A DNA stretch of 64,000 nucleotides from Haemophilus parainfluenzae (GCF_014931275.1 NZ_CP063110.1:689501-753500); one strand, 5' to 3'. Counted from the stretch's first letter, positions 27,190-38,516 are shown. Notes: a model not told the origin generated them from the letters alone. Made by a program: numbers and translations.

Positions 27190-28182
27190 TTAAAGAATAT
27201 GTTGATATTGTTCTAACATTTCTTTTGGCCATACGCTTGATTGCACTTCACCAATGTGTTTTTTGTGAAGTAAAAGCATTGCCAGACGAGATTGACCGAT
27301 ACCACCACCGATGGTGAGAGGTAATTTGCCGTTTAATAAATCTTGGTGCCAATCCATTTTTAAGCGATCTTCATCACCGGTTAAACCAACTTGTAAACGT
27401 AATGCAGATTCATCCACACGAATACCCATTGAAGAAAGTTCAAACGCTTTACCTAACTCAGCGTTCCATACCAAAATATCGCCGTTTAAACCTTTGTAGC
27501 CGTTTTCTGATTCAGTTGTCCAGTCATCGTAGTCTGGTGCACGACCATCATGTGGTTTACCGTCTGATAATTTGCCACCGATACCAATTAAGAACACTGC
27601 ACCATATTCTTTACAAATGGCGTTTTCACGCTCTTTGCTTGAAAGATCTGGGTAGCGTTTCACTAAATCTTCACTGTGAACGAAGGTGATTTCTTTTGGT
27701 AAGCTTGATGGGATGTCAAAGCGAGCTTCTACGGCTAATTCAGTTAAACGGATTGCACGATAGATAGAACGTACCGTTTCTTTTAAATAAGCAAAGTTAC
27801 GACGACCTTCAGGAATCACTTTTTCCCAGTCCCATTGGTCCACATAAACAGAGTGAGTTTGATCCAATGAATCTTCATCTGGACGTAATGCTTTCATATG
27901 AACAAATAAGCCTTCACCTTCTTTAAAGTGGAAACGTGCGAGAGTATGGCGTTTCCATTTAGCCAATGAGTGAACGACTTCATAAACGGCGTTTGGGATA
28001 CATTTCACGTTTACTTGAACCGCTTTCTCAATGCCTGATAAGTTATCTTGCATACCGTTGCCAACTTCACTAAGGATTGGACCTTGTACTTCGATAATGC
28101 CAAGTTGTTCAATCAAGTTTTGAGTAAAGGTGTTCTTCACAAAGCTAATTTCTTGTTGTTGTAAAATAAACGTCTTTTTCAT
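27190..28182 (-). CDS. asnA: AsnA, aspartate-ammonia ligase
   Basis: Ammonia-dependent asparagine synthetase. Starting at ATG 28182 ([28 protein letters not shown]) it has 330 residues, the same as E. coli AsnA; an upstream in-frame ATG at 28233 is rejected. The class II synthetase-like core is visible: [30 protein letters not shown] and the C-terminal [16 protein letters not shown]. Divergently paired with its regulator gene asnC across 156 bases, the usual arrangement. Confidence 0.97.
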   Translation of the reverse strand: MKKTFILQQQEISFVKNTFTQNLIEQLGIIEVQGPILSEVGNGMQDNLSGIEKAVQVNVKCIPNAVYEVVHSLAKWKRHTLARFHFKEGEGLFVHMKALRPDEDSLDQTHSVYVDQWDWEKVIPEGRRNFAYLKETVRSIYRAIRLTELAVEARFDIPSSLPKEITFVHSEDLVKRYPDLSSKERENAICKEYGAVFLIGIGGKLSDGKPHDGRAPDYDDWTTESENGYKGLNGDILVWNAELGKAFELSSMGIRVDESALRLQVGLTGDEDRLKMDWHQDLLNGKLPLTIGGGIGQSRLAMLLLHKKHIGEVQSSVWPKEMLEQYQHIL

Positions 28183-28338
28183 ATTTATCCTTCTTTTTAT
28201 AATAATTGGTAAGATTTGTTGTGCATTATTCAATAAAATTGCAATTTATTTCAAGTAATTTCTTTACATTGTTTTAAATATTGAATATTATCAAAAATAA
28301 AGAAGATATTTTAAAAAAGATCTAACAGGGGGTGTTTT

Positions 28339-28791
28339 ATGCACAATATCGATACACTTGATCGACAAATTCTCCGAGTACTGACAAAAGATGCTCGTAC
28401 ACCTTATGCAGAAATGGCAAAGAGCTTTGGGGTGAGTCCAGGTACAATTCATGTTCGCGTAGAGAAAATGCGTCAGTCTGGCCTGATTGAAGGGACAAAA
28501 GCGATTATTGATGAGCGTAAGTTGGGTTACGATGTGTGTTGCTTTATTGGCATTATTTTGAAAAGTGCAAAAGATTATGAAAAAGTGATTAAAAAGTTAG
28601 ACACCTTTGATGAAGTGGTGGAAGCCTATTACACCACGGGTAACTATTCGATTTTTATTAAAGTGATGACACATACGATTGCTGAATTACATTCCGTGCT
28701 GGCGACTAAAATTCAGCTAATTGATGAAATTCAATCGACGGAAACCTTGATTTCCATGCAAAATCCTATTTTACGAGACATTAAACCTTAA
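28339..28791 (+). CDS. asnC: AsnC, Lrp-family regulator of asnA
   Basis: A 150-residue Lrp/AsnC-family transcription regulator that activates asnA in response to asparagine in E. coli. An N-terminal helix-turn-helix (LDRQILRVLTKDARTPYAEMAKSFGVSPGTIHVRVEKM, quoted here only as residues 5-43) is followed by the RAM effector domain (about 70-145) with YYTTGNYSIFIKVM. Divergent from asnA, and very likely binding the shared AT-rich intergenic region. RBS GGGGGTG precedes the ATG. The assignment as AsnC rather than Lrp rests on the size and the asnA neighbour. Confidence 0.93.
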   Translation: MHNIDTLDRQILRVLTKDARTPYAEMAKSFGVSPGTIHVRVEKMRQSGLIEGTKAIIDERKLGYDVCCFIGIILKSAKDYEKVIKKLDTFDEVVEAYYTTGNYSIFIKVMTHTIAELHSVLATKIQLIDEIQSTETLISMQNPILRDIKP

Positions 28792-28807
28792 ATGTCATCG
28801 AAACAAT

Positions 28808-28832
28808 AAAGGCGTGTATTTAACACGCCTTT
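28808..28832. terminator. Terminator between asnC and FAD oxidoreductase gene
   Basis: AAAGGCGTGT (28808-28817) pairs with ACACGCCTTT (28823-28832) around a 5-base loop; A and T runs flank both sides. Confidence 0.85.
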
Positions 28833-28842
28833 TGTTTTTTAA

Positions 28843-30138
28843 TTAACGATAACGATCGAGGAATTTGTAATAGAGTACGCCGATCTTGGTGGCTAAGTTT
28901 TTAAGATATTTTCCACCGTAAAACGAAGGGACTTTCAACCCTTCAAAAATTCTCAAACGTTCGTCATTACCTAAAATTGCTTCTGCAATAATGCGTCCTG
29001 CAAGTCCAGTGAGTGCGACACCGTGTCCAGAATAACCTTGTGCAAAGTAAATATGCGGTGAAATACGACCAAAATGCGGGCTTGCGTTCATTGTCATATC
29101 AATTGGCCCTGCCCAGCCATAGTCAATTTTGACATTTTCTAACTGTGGGAAAACATGCAACATATTGCCACGCATAATTTGCACCATATCTTTTTCTGAG
29201 CTTGAGTCACTACCAAATAACAAACGGTTATCCGCACTCAAGCGATAGTAATCGAGCAAGATATTGTTATCGCAAACAGACATGCCATTATTGATCACGG
29301 AATCAGCCGTGGCTTGATCTAAAGGTTCAGTCGCAATAATAAAGCTTTCTACCGGCAAAATTTTACGATTAATGCCGCGATGAATGGATTTTGGTAGTGC
29401 ATCGATATAGGCATTGGTCGCTAAAATAACATCTTGAGAAATGACCGCACTTTTATCGGTTTTGACTTCAATACAACCTGATTTTTCTACTAAATCCACA
29501 ACAGGGGATTGTTCGTAAATCTGCACGCCTAAATCTAAACAAGCTTTTGCTAAGCCTAAGCAATAGTTTAATGGGTGTAAGTGGCCAGAATTACTATCGT
29601 ATAAGCCGCCTACATAAATATCACTGCCTAAATGTTGTTTAAGTTTGGCTTTATCCCAAAGTTGCATCTTGTCATAGCCAAAAGTCGCGTGGCTGGCTTT
29701 TTCCATTTCAATGAGATCGTCCATTCGACGTTCATTCAGCGCCAATGTGGCATAGCCTTTTTTCCAATCACATTGAATACCATATTTCGCAATGCGTTCA
29801 TCAATAATATCAATGGCTTCTAGCGACATATCCCAAAGTTTTTTCGCTTTATCGAAGCCCACTTGACCAATATATTCGTCAATGCCTTCTTCAAAACCAT
29901 TGATAGCTTGACCGCCACTTCTGCCGGAAGCACCAAATCCTACTCTTGCGCCTTCTAACACAATGACTTTCTTGCCTTTTTCTGCTAATTCAAGGGCTGC
30001 GGATAAACCGAAGAAACCCGCACCAATAACACAAACATCCGCTTCTTCTTGCTGAGTGAGAGGCGGCAATTCGAAGGCTTGGTTTCGGCTGTCGAAATAA
30101 TAAGATTTGATATGTTCTTGATGAGCGAATTCGAGCAT
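28843..30138 (-). CDS. FAD-dependent amine/amino-acid oxidoreductase (PuuB-like, DAO family)
   Basis: A 431-residue flavoprotein of the D-amino-acid oxidase (DAO) superfamily. The FAD-binding motif DVCVIGAGFFGLSAALELAEKG is near residue 35, GRSGGQAINGFEEG is the flavin-contact stretch, and YSGHGVALTGLAGRIIAEAI closes the domain near residue 370. PuuB (gamma-glutamylputrescine oxidase) shares this architecture, and the divergent neighbour is the polyamine-binding protein gene potD, so a polyamine or related amine is the best guess. No other puu genes are here. An uptake sequence lies near 29449. Confidence 0.78.
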   Translation of the reverse strand: MLEFAHQEHIKSYYFDSRNQAFELPPLTQQEEADVCVIGAGFFGLSAALELAEKGKKVIVLEGARVGFGASGRSGGQAINGFEEGIDEYIGQVGFDKAKKLWDMSLEAIDIIDERIAKYGIQCDWKKGYATLALNERRMDDLIEMEKASHATFGYDKMQLWDKAKLKQHLGSDIYVGGLYDSNSGHLHPLNYCLGLAKACLDLGVQIYEQSPVVDLVEKSGCIEVKTDKSAVISQDVILATNAYIDALPKSIHRGINRKILPVESFIIATEPLDQATADSVINNGMSVCDNNILLDYYRLSADNRLLFGSDSSSEKDMVQIMRGNMLHVFPQLENVKIDYGWAGPIDMTMNASPHFGRISPHIYFAQGYSGHGVALTGLAGRIIAEAILGNDERLRIFEGLKVPSFYGGKYLKNLATKIGVLYYKFLDRYR

Positions 30139-30228
30139 GATTGGTGTCTAATTTATTAACATAAAATTGAAATTGAGGGAATCTTACCCTGATGGGAAAA
30201 TATGTCAAACCTTTTGCTAAAAAGGTGC

Positions 30229-30265
30229 TATACTCCCCCAAGTTTATACAAGTAAACGATTACTT
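30229..30265 (+). promoter_or_regulatory. potD upstream: -10 box and palindrome
   Basis: TATACT (30229-30234) is a good -10 box without a clear -35. About 16 bases on, AAGTAA-ACGA-TTACTT (30250-30265) is a perfect 6-base inverted repeat in the leader, where a repressor could block transcription. The binding protein is unknown. Confidence 0.4.
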
Positions 30266-30301
30266 AAGGTTTATTTTGATTGTCCTGAGGAGGTCAATAA
30301 A

Positions 30302-31357
30302 TTGAAAAAAAATGCTGTTCAATACATCAAATCACTTTGTCTTTCTGCCGTTGCATTTGCTGCAACTTCTGCTGCTCTTGCTGCTGAAAAATTGTATGTT
30401 TATAACTGGACTGACTATGTGCCATCTAATTTGGTTGCGGAATTCACCAAAGAAACGGGCATTGAAGTGATTTATTCTACCTTTGAAAGTAATGAAGAAA
30501 TGTATGCTAAATTGAAGCTGACCTCTAGTACAGGTAGTGGCTACGATTTAGTTTTCCCATCAAGCTATTACGTCAATAAAATGGCGAAAGAAGACATGTT
30601 ACAAGAGCTTGATCACAGCAAATTAAGTAATTTTAAACAAATTCCAGCAAATTTATTAAACAAGGAATTTGATCCAAATAACAAATATTCTTTACCTTAC
30701 GTTTATGGCTTAACCGGTATTGGCGTGAATGCGGATGATATTGACCCAAGCAAAATTACAAGCTGGGCTGACTTATGGAATCCAGAATTTAAAGGCAAAG
30801 TGTTATTAACCAGTGATGCGCGTGAAGTGTTCCACATTGCATTACTTTTAGATGGTAAATCACCAAACACCACGAATGAAGAAGATATTAAAGCGGCTTA
30901 TGAGCGTTTAGTGAAATTGTTACCAAATGTGGTGACTTTTAACTCTGACTCGCCAGAAGTTCCGTTTGTTCAAGGTGAAGCCTCTATTGGTATGTTATGG
31001 AATGGTTCGGCTTATTTAGCCCACAAAGAAAATCCAAGTATCCAATTTGTGTATCCAAAAGAAGGGGCGATTTTCTGGATGGATAATTACGCGATTCCAA
31101 AAGGTGCGAAAAATACAGAGGGTGCTTATAAATTTATCGACTTCTTACTTCGCCCAGAAAATGCGAAATTAGTGGTTGAAAAAATGGGTTTCTCTATGCC
31201 AAATGAAGGCGTGAAAGCGTTACTTTCACCAGAAATGGCGAATAACCCAACCTTGTTCCCATCAGCTGAAAATATTGAAAAAGGCATTATGCAAGGCGAT
31301 GTGGGTGAAGCAGTGGATATTTACGAAAAATATTGGAATAAATTAAAAACCAATTAA
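30302..31357 (+). CDS. potD: PotD-type spermidine/putrescine-binding protein (TTG start)
   Basis: A 351-residue periplasmic polyamine-binding protein for an ABC importer. The signal peptide ends at AALA-AEK; the mature start [18 protein letters not shown] is the PotD/PotF hallmark, with [14 protein letters not shown] and [13 protein letters not shown] contributing ligand contacts in the family. Translation begins at TTG 30302: no ATG or GTG gives an intact signal peptide, and a near-perfect GAGGAGGT (30287-30294) lies 7 bases upstream. No potABC genes are adjacent, so the protein must use an importer encoded elsewhere. Confidence 0.93.
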   Translation: MKKNAVQYIKSLCLSAVAFAATSAALAAEKLYVYNWTDYVPSNLVAEFTKETGIEVIYSTFESNEEMYAKLKLTSSTGSGYDLVFPSSYYVNKMAKEDMLQELDHSKLSNFKQIPANLLNKEFDPNNKYSLPYVYGLTGIGVNADDIDPSKITSWADLWNPEFKGKVLLTSDAREVFHIALLLDGKSPNTTNEEDIKAAYERLVKLLPNVVTFNSDSPEVPFVQGEASIGMLWNGSAYLAHKENPSIQFVYPKEGAIFWMDNYAIPKGAKNTEGAYKFIDFLLRPENAKLVVEKMGFSMPNEGVKALLSPEMANNPTLFPSAENIEKGIMQGDVGEAVDIYEKYWNKLKTN

Positions 31358-31370
31358 TCAAATATTGATG

Positions 31371-31400
31371 AAAAGTGCGGCGAATTTGACCGCACTTTTT
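31371..31400 (+). terminator. Uptake-sequence-type terminator after potD
   Basis: AAAAGTGCGGcgaATTTGACCGCACTTTT-like arms, 31371-31380 with 31390-31400; the left arm differs from the uptake core in its last base. A T run follows. It separates potD from the PACE gene. Confidence 0.75.
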
Positions 31401-31418
31401 CTTTGTAAAGGATGACAA

Positions 31419-31832
31419 ATGAGTTTTCTTGAGCGACTTTTTCACGCAATCTTGTTTGAAACCACGGTTGTGTTGCTTTCCGTTTTCGCTTTGTATTTCT
31501 TTACAGAAGAAAGTGTGTCTATTCTCTTTGGTTCCATGGTGCTGGTTTCCTTAACAGCCATGCTATGGAATCTCATCTTTAATTATTTCCTTGATAAAGT
31601 CTTTACGGGGCCGCGAGAAAAGCGAGGCGTCATATTTCGTACTTTACATGCCATTTCATTTGAAGGTGGTTTGCTTATTTTCACTGTGCCGATCATTGCT
31701 TACTTTTTAAAAGTGGATTGGATTACAGCTTTTATGATGGATTTCAGTTTAACGGTGATGGTGACAGTTTATACCTTTATTTTTAATTGGGTGTATGATC
31801 ACGCACGATTGCTATTTATTAAGCGTGAATGA
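31419..31832 (+). CDS. PACE-family efflux transporter (AceI-like)
   Basis: A 137-residue inner-membrane protein with four transmembrane helices in two tandem bacterial transmembrane pair (BTP) units: SFLERLFHAILFETTVVLL...WNLIFNYFLD and RTLHAISFEGGLLIFTVPI...YTFIFNWVYDH. These repeated RxxHA...E and WN(L/W)xxNxxxD-type motifs define the proteobacterial antimicrobial compound efflux (PACE) family, exporting chlorhexidine and other biocides. Short-chain diamines (putrescine, cadaverine) are proposed as the natural substrates. The position after potD and an amine oxidase is consistent with a diamine role. RBS AAGGATGACA. Confidence 0.88.
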   Translation: MSFLERLFHAILFETTVVLLSVFALYFFTEESVSILFGSMVLVSLTAMLWNLIFNYFLDKVFTGPREKRGVIFRTLHAISFEGGLLIFTVPIIAYFLKVDWITAFMMDFSLTVMVTVYTFIFNWVYDHARLLFIKRE

Positions 31833-31860
31833 TGAAACGGGAAATAGTAAAAAAGAATAA

Positions 31861-31900
31861 AAAGTGCAGTCAAAATCTCTGGTGTTTTTGACCGCACTTT
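31861..31900. terminator. Uptake-sequence-type bidirectional terminator, PACE / purB
   Basis: AAAGTGCAGTCAAAA (31861-31875) pairs with TTTTTGACCGCACTTT (31885-31900). The right arm is an uptake core; the left has one change (GCAGT). A and T runs flank it. Confidence 0.75.
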
Positions 31901-31935
31901 AATTTTTTAAGAGCATTATAAAGCCCTTTTATTTC

Positions 31936-33943
<2,008 letters not shown>

Positions 33944-34083
33944 TGGGACTATAGATTGTAAGCTGTAGAAATTTTGGGCGTAATATAGCATTTTTACACA
34001 TTGTTTTGAACTCAATCATTAAAAAACGCCCTATCTTTTGTTATCATAGCGCCAATTCAGTTTACAGAATGAAAGGATAACCA

Positions 34084-35088
34084 ATGACAAAACCAATTGT
34101 ATTCAGTGGCGTGCAGCCTTCCGGCGAATTAACTATCGGGAATTATTTAGGTGCACTTCGCAACTGGGTGAAAATGCAAGAAGATTATGAGTGTATTTTC
34201 TGTGTGGTGGATTTACATGCCATCACTGTACGCCAAGATCCTGTAGCACTTCGCAAGGCAACGCTTGATGTACTTGCCCTTTACTTGGCTTGTGGCATTG
34301 ATCCGAATAAAAGCACGATCTTCGTGCAATCTCATGTACCAGAGCATACTCAACTAAGCTGGGTATTAAACTGCTACACTTATTTTGGTGAAATGAGCCG
34401 TATGACTCAATTTAAAGATAAATCAGCACGTTATGCCGAAAATATTAATGTGGGTTTATTTGATTACCCGGTTTTAATGGCAGCAGATATCTTACTTTAC
34501 CAAGCGAAAAGCGTGCCGGTAGGGGATGACCAAAAACAACATTTAGAAATCACTCGCGATATTGCCGCTCGTTTTAATGCTCTTTATGGTGATATTTTCA
34601 CGATTCCTGAAATTTTCTTAGGCAAAGCAGGCGCGCGTATTATGTCTTTACAAGATCCTGATAAAAAAATGTCAAAATCAGATGATAACCGTAATAACGT
34701 GGTGACTTTGCTTGAAGATCCTAAATCGGTGGCGAAAAAAATTAAACGTGCGGTAACAGATTCTGATGAACCACCTGTTGTACGTTATGACGTAAAAAAC
34801 AAAGCGGGTGTGTCTAACTTATTAGATATCCTTTCTGCAGTAACCGATAAATCTGTGGCAGAACTTGAAAAAGAATTTGAAGGCAAAATGTACGGCCACT
34901 TAAAAACAGCCGTTGCAGATGAAGTGTCAAACTTACTTGCTGGTTTACAAGAACGTTTCTATCAATATCGTAATGATGAAGCACTTTTAGACGAGATTTT
35001 ACGTCAAGGTGCAGAAAAAGCCCGCGCAAGAGCGAAAGAAACCCTTGCCAAAGTGTACGAAGCCGTCGGCTTTGTCGTTGCAAAATAA
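34084..35088 (+). CDS. trpS: TrpS, tryptophanyl-tRNA synthetase
   Basis: Charges tRNA-Trp. 334 residues, the same as E. coli TrpS. Class I signatures: the HIGH-equivalent TIGN at residues 17-20 ([16 protein letters not shown]) and KMSKS near residue 195 ([10 protein letters not shown]). [13 protein letters not shown] and GDDQKQH also fit. Monocistronic with RBS AAGGATAACC and a perfect hairpin terminator directly after. Divergent from hflD. Confidence 0.98.
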   Translation: MTKPIVFSGVQPSGELTIGNYLGALRNWVKMQEDYECIFCVVDLHAITVRQDPVALRKATLDVLALYLACGIDPNKSTIFVQSHVPEHTQLSWVLNCYTYFGEMSRMTQFKDKSARYAENINVGLFDYPVLMAADILLYQAKSVPVGDDQKQHLEITRDIAARFNALYGDIFTIPEIFLGKAGARIMSLQDPDKKMSKSDDNRNNVVTLLEDPKSVAKKIKRAVTDSDEPPVVRYDVKNKAGVSNLLDILSAVTDKSVAELEKEFEGKMYGHLKTAVADEVSNLLAGLQERFYQYRNDEALLDEILRQGAEKARARAKETLAKVYEAVGFVVAK

Positions 35089-35101
35089 TTTTAAACTTAA
35101 T

Positions 35102-35127
35102 AAGCCGTGTTATATCACGGCTTTTTT
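35102..35127 (+). terminator. trpS terminator
   Basis: AAGCCGTG (35102-35109) and CACGGCTT (35116-35123) form a perfect 8-base stem with a 6-base loop and six T residues. Confidence 0.9.
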
Positions 35128-35143
35128 AGATAAGGAGAAAAAG

Positions 35144-35434
35144 ATGGCCATTCAAACTGAAAAACCAATTGAATGTGTAGGTTGTAATACTTTCGATATG
35201 AAATCATTGTTTGATAACAGCGATTGTAGTTTACCTATCGAGCAGTTTTACGCCACTCGTCAAGATGCAGAAGGCGCATTGGAATATTTCACGTTAAAAG
35301 CACGTGATGTAGAAAGTGAACCTTGTCAAATTCAGTCTGAAATTCAACAGGTTGAAGAGGGATATGTACTTAAAGCGGTTTTCACATTTTGCTGCCAAGC
35401 GGAATTAGTGATTTTCCAAATGAAGCTTGTGTAA
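35144..35434 (+). CDS. YfcZ/YiiS-family small protein
   Basis: A 96-residue cytoplasmic protein starting at ATG 35144 with a strong AAGGAGA RBS; an in-frame start within trpS at 35009 is rejected. It begins [19 protein letters not shown] and contains [27 protein letters not shown] and [16 protein letters not shown], which I recognise as the YfcZ/YiiS (DUF406) family. No function is established for it. Five cysteines in a small protein, including CxxC and CC pairs, could bind metal. It is 31 bases upstream of the radical-SAM gene on the same strand. Confidence 0.75.
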   Translation: MAIQTEKPIECVGCNTFDMKSLFDNSDCSLPIEQFYATRQDAEGALEYFTLKARDVESEPCQIQSEIQQVEEGYVLKAVFTFCCQAELVIFQMKLV

Positions 35435-35465
35435 GTGATAACTTACTCTAGAAAACAGCGTTTTT

Positions 35466-36254
35466 GTGACCGCACTTTCTGATATCTATGTTCCCCTGCA
35501 TCGTATTATTCCTTTTTCTAATGTAGAAGGGCAGGGGAATCGTACCAGTATTTTCTTACAAGGTTGTAAGTTAAACTGCCTTTATTGCCATAATCCAGAA
35601 ACCATTCCTCGTTATGCAGAAGGGGCTCATCAAGTCAGTCTGCAGTATTTGTATGAGCAAGTAATGGATGCAGTACCTTTCATTCGTGGTGTAACAGTTT
35701 CTGGCGGTGAACCCACCATTCATCATAAAAAGCTCGTTCCATTGTTTCAAAAACTACGTGAGGAAGGGCTAACTTGCTATTTAGATAGCAGTGGTTTCTT
35801 TGAATTTGAAGTAATTCGTCCTTTAATTGATGTCACGGACAAATTTCTCTTTGATTTGAAAGGAGAAGGAGTTGGCTTACAGAGTTTGTGCTTTGATAGA
35901 CAAAATCGCCAAGGCATTGTCCCGAAAAACATCATCCCCACTCACCAACATATCAAGCAAGAAAACTTAGATCGCAATTTGAAGAACTTGGCGAAATTAT
36001 TACCATTAAATAAAGTGGAAGAAGTGCGGTTAGTTTATGTGGCAAATTTTTTTGATGCAGAAAAGTTGGTGGAAAAGGTTGCGTCCTTATTGAAAGACTA
36101 TCCGGATGTGTTGTTGAAAATTATTCGAATGCACACAAAAGGTGCACGAGATACCGAAGGACTCACCCCTTATGTTCCAACCGTTGAGCAGACTCAAGCG
36201 CTTGAAAACTATGCGAAATCTTGTGGTCTGACCAAAATTGTGACCATTTTATAA
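35466..36254 (+). CDS. YjjW-like glycyl-radical enzyme activating protein
   Basis: A 262-residue radical-SAM protein of the PflA/NrdG/YjjW activase group. The [4Fe-4S]-binding motif is CKLNCLYC (residues about 34-41), preceded by NVEGQGNRTSIFLQG and followed by GVTVSGGEPTIHH. No extra ferredoxin clusters are seen. The only usable start is GTG 35466: upstream the frame reaches a stop at 35439 without another start. That GTG lies directly against an uptake sequence (ACCGCACTT), so the N-terminus V/M-TALS is encoded by it. No glycyl-radical enzyme gene is in the window, so the target is elsewhere or unknown. Confidence 0.8.
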   Translation: MTALSDIYVPLHRIIPFSNVEGQGNRTSIFLQGCKLNCLYCHNPETIPRYAEGAHQVSLQYLYEQVMDAVPFIRGVTVSGGEPTIHHKKLVPLFQKLREEGLTCYLDSSGFFEFEVIRPLIDVTDKFLFDLKGEGVGLQSLCFDRQNRQGIVPKNIIPTHQHIKQENLDRNLKNLAKLLPLNKVEEVRLVYVANFFDAEKLVEKVASLLKDYPDVLLKIIRMHTKGARDTEGLTPYVPTVEQTQALENYAKSCGLTKIVTIL

Positions 36255-36360
36255 GCAAACATACCGAAAAGTAGCAAAAATATTCCGACTTTTTACCGAA
36301 AAACAAGTAGAATAGGACAATTTTATTCACTTACTTATCTAACCAACCTAGGGGAAAAAA

Positions 36361-37608
36361 ATGGGTATTTTAGGTAGCGTTTTAGGCATTGTCGTATTAC
36401 TGATCATTGCCGTATTATTTTCAAATAATCGTAAGGCGATTAATTTACGTACTGTATTAGGGGCTTTGGCGATCCAAATCGGATTTGCGGCCCTTATTTT
36501 GTATGTGCCGTTTGGTCGTGATGCATTGCAAGCGACAGCAAATGGTGTATCAAATGTTATCGCTTATGGTAATGAAGGGATTAACTTCGTCTTTGGTGGC
36601 TTAGCAGATCCTTCAAATGCCGGCTTTATCTTTGCGGTGAAAGTGTTACCAATCATCGTCTTTTTCTCTGGTTTAATTTCGGTGCTTTACTATTTAGGCA
36701 TCATGCAAGTGGTCATCAAAGTGATCGGTGGTGCATTGCAAGCGGCATTAGGTACATCTAAAGCAGAATCAATGTCTGCGGCAGCGAATATCTTCGTTGG
36801 TCAAACTGAAGCACCTTTAGTAGTTCGTCCTTACATTAAAAATATGACCCAATCTGAATTGTTCGCTATTATGGCGGGTGGTACAGCTTCTATCGCGGGC
36901 TCAGTCATGGCAGGTTATGCAGGAATGGGCGTGCCGTTGACTTACTTAATCGCAGCATCTTTCATGGCTGCACCAGCAGGTTTATTATTTGCGAAAATTT
37001 TATTCCCACAAACTGAACAATTTAACGATAAACAACCTGAAACGGATGATAGCGAAAAACCAACCAACGTGCTTGAAGCAATGGCAGGTGGTGCGAGTGC
37101 AGGTATGCAATTAGCGTTAAACGTAGGTGCGATGTTACTCGCTTTCGTGGGTTTAATTGCTTTAGTTAATGGTATTTTAGGTGGTGTAGGCGGCTGGTTC
37201 GGTTACGGTGATTTAACATTACAATCAATCTTTGGTTGGATCTTCAAACCATTAGCGTACTTAATCGGTGTATCTTGGGATGAATCTGCCATCGCCGGTC
37301 AAATGATTGGTATGAAATTAGCCGTAAATGAATTCGTAGGTTACTTAGAGTTCGCGAAATACTTACAACCAGATACAGCAGTTGTATTAAGTGAAAAAAC
37401 TAAAGCCATCATTACTTTCGCATTATGTGGTTTTGCTAACTTCAGCTCTATCGCAATCTTAATCGGCGGTATCGGTGGTATGGCACCAAATCGTCGTGGT
37501 GATGTGGCTCGTTTAGGTTTAAAAGCAGTTGTAGCGGGTACATTAGCTAACTTAATGAGTGCGACTATCGCAGGTTTATTCATCGAGTTAAGCGGCGTAG
37601 CAATGTAA
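36361..37608 (+). CDS. nupC: NupC-family concentrative nucleoside transporter
   Basis: A 415-residue inner-membrane protein importing nucleosides with protons or sodium (CNT family). About ten hydrophobic segments. The family core is visible: [17 protein letters not shown] (substrate site), [20 protein letters not shown], and [26 protein letters not shown] near the C-terminus. Followed by deoD, which splits the imported purine nucleosides, though a hairpin and an uptake-sequence dyad lie between. RBS is within CTAGGGGAAAAAA. Confidence 0.94.
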   Translation: MGILGSVLGIVVLLIIAVLFSNNRKAINLRTVLGALAIQIGFAALILYVPFGRDALQATANGVSNVIAYGNEGINFVFGGLADPSNAGFIFAVKVLPIIVFFSGLISVLYYLGIMQVVIKVIGGALQAALGTSKAESMSAAANIFVGQTEAPLVVRPYIKNMTQSELFAIMAGGTASIAGSVMAGYAGMGVPLTYLIAASFMAAPAGLLFAKILFPQTEQFNDKQPETDDSEKPTNVLEAMAGGASAGMQLALNVGAMLLAFVGLIALVNGILGGVGGWFGYGDLTLQSIFGWIFKPLAYLIGVSWDESAIAGQMIGMKLAVNEFVGYLEFAKYLQPDTAVVLSEKTKAIITFALCGFANFSSIAILIGGIGGMAPNRRGDVARLGLKAVVAGTLANLMSATIAGLFIELSGVAM

Positions 37609-37611
37609 TTA

Positions 37612-37638
37612 AAATGTGGTGAATTTTGACCGCACTTT
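37612..37638 (+). terminator. Uptake-sequence-type hairpin after nupC
   Basis: AAATGTGGT and ACCGCACTTT can pair with one bulge. The right arm is an uptake core. It is weaker than the other dyads and may only attenuate. Confidence 0.5.
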
Positions 37639-37644
37639 ATCTCT

Positions 37645-37671
37645 CAACACCACGAATCATTCGTGGTGTTG
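37645..37671 (+). terminator. Strong 12-bp hairpin between nupC and deoD
   Basis: CAACACCACGAA (37645-37656) pairs perfectly with TTCGTGGTGTTG (37660-37671) around a 3-base loop. The following T run is short (GTACTTT), so it may be a terminator, an attenuator or an RNA-stabilising element. Confidence 0.6.
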
Positions 37672-37684
37672 TACTTTAAAGCAA

Positions 37685-37700
37685 GCGAAAACGTTTGCTT
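37685..37700. promoter_or_regulatory. PurR-type operator upstream of deoD
   Basis: GCGAAAACGTTTGCTT matches the inverted PurR consensus (ACGAAAACGTTTGCGT) at 14 of 16 positions. It is 37 bases before the deoD start and 36 after the stable hairpin, suggesting a separate, purine-controlled deoD promoter. Confidence 0.65.
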
Positions 37701-37736
37701 AAATGACTTTTTATTTATCAACAAGAGGAAAAAACA

Positions 37737-38453
37737 ATGACTCCACATATTAACGCTCCTGAAGGCGCATTTGCAGATGTTGTATTAATGCCAGGCGATC
37801 CGCTTCGTGCAAAATACATTGCAGAGACATTCTTAGAAGATGCGAAAGAAGTGACCAATGTTCGCAATATGTTGGGTTATACCGGTACTTATAAAGGTCG
37901 TCGTATCTCTATTATGGGTCACGGTATGGGTATCCCATCTTGCTCAATTTATGCGAAAGAATTAATTACTGAATACGGCGTGAAAAAAATCATCCGTGTT
38001 GGTTCTTGTGGTGCCGTACGTATGGACGTTAAAGTACGTGATGTTATCATCGGTCTTGGCGCATGTACTGATTCAAAAGTAAACCGTATCCGTTTCAAAG
38101 ATAACGATTTTGCTGCAATTGCTGATTTTGATATGGCACAAGCAGCGGTTCAAGCTGCGAAAGAAAAAGGTAAGCAAGTTCGCGTAGGGAATATTTTCTC
38201 TGCAGACCTATTCTACACGCCAGATTTCGAAATGTTTGATGTGATGGAAAAATACGGCATCTTAGGCGTAGAAATGGAAGCTGCGGGTATCTATGGTGTA
38301 GCAGCAGAATATGGTGCAAAAGCACTTTGTATCTGTACCGTTTCAGACCATATTCGTACACACGAACAAACTACAGCAGAAGAACGTCAATTAACCTTCA
38401 ATGATATGATTGAAATTGCGTTAGAGTCTGTATTAATTGGTGATAAAGCATAA
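37737..38453 (+). CDS. deoD: DeoD, purine nucleoside phosphorylase
   Basis: Phosphorolysis of purine (deoxy)nucleosides to base and (deoxy)ribose-1-phosphate. 238 residues (E. coli 239), the hexameric low-mass type. Marks: [27 protein letters not shown] at the N-terminus (phosphate site GDP; residues 1-27), [24 protein letters not shown], and [20 protein letters not shown] holding the ribose-binding Met-Glu. The catalytic Asp appears in CTVSDHI. Downstream of nupC; the pair would import and break down nucleosides. Confidence 0.97.
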   Translation: MTPHINAPEGAFADVVLMPGDPLRAKYIAETFLEDAKEVTNVRNMLGYTGTYKGRRISIMGHGMGIPSCSIYAKELITEYGVKKIIRVGSCGAVRMDVKVRDVIIGLGACTDSKVNRIRFKDNDFAAIADFDMAQAAVQAAKEKGKQVRVGNIFSADLFYTPDFEMFDVMEKYGILGVEMEAAGIYGVAAEYGAKALCICTVSDHIRTHEQTTAEERQLTFNDMIEIALESVLIGDKA

Positions 38454-38473
38454 TCTGTCTGATTGATAGAATA

Positions 38474-38502
38474 AAAAGAGCGGTCAATTTGACCGCTCTT
38501 TT
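38474..38502. terminator. GAGCGGTC-type bidirectional terminator, deoD / greB
   Basis: AAAAGAGCGGTCAA (38474-38487) pairs perfectly with TTGACCGCTCTTTT (38489-38502), a near loopless 29-base palindrome with A and T runs. It carries the variant core GAGCGGTC, not the uptake core. Confidence 0.85.
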
Positions 38503-38516
38503 GTTTTTGAGATTAA

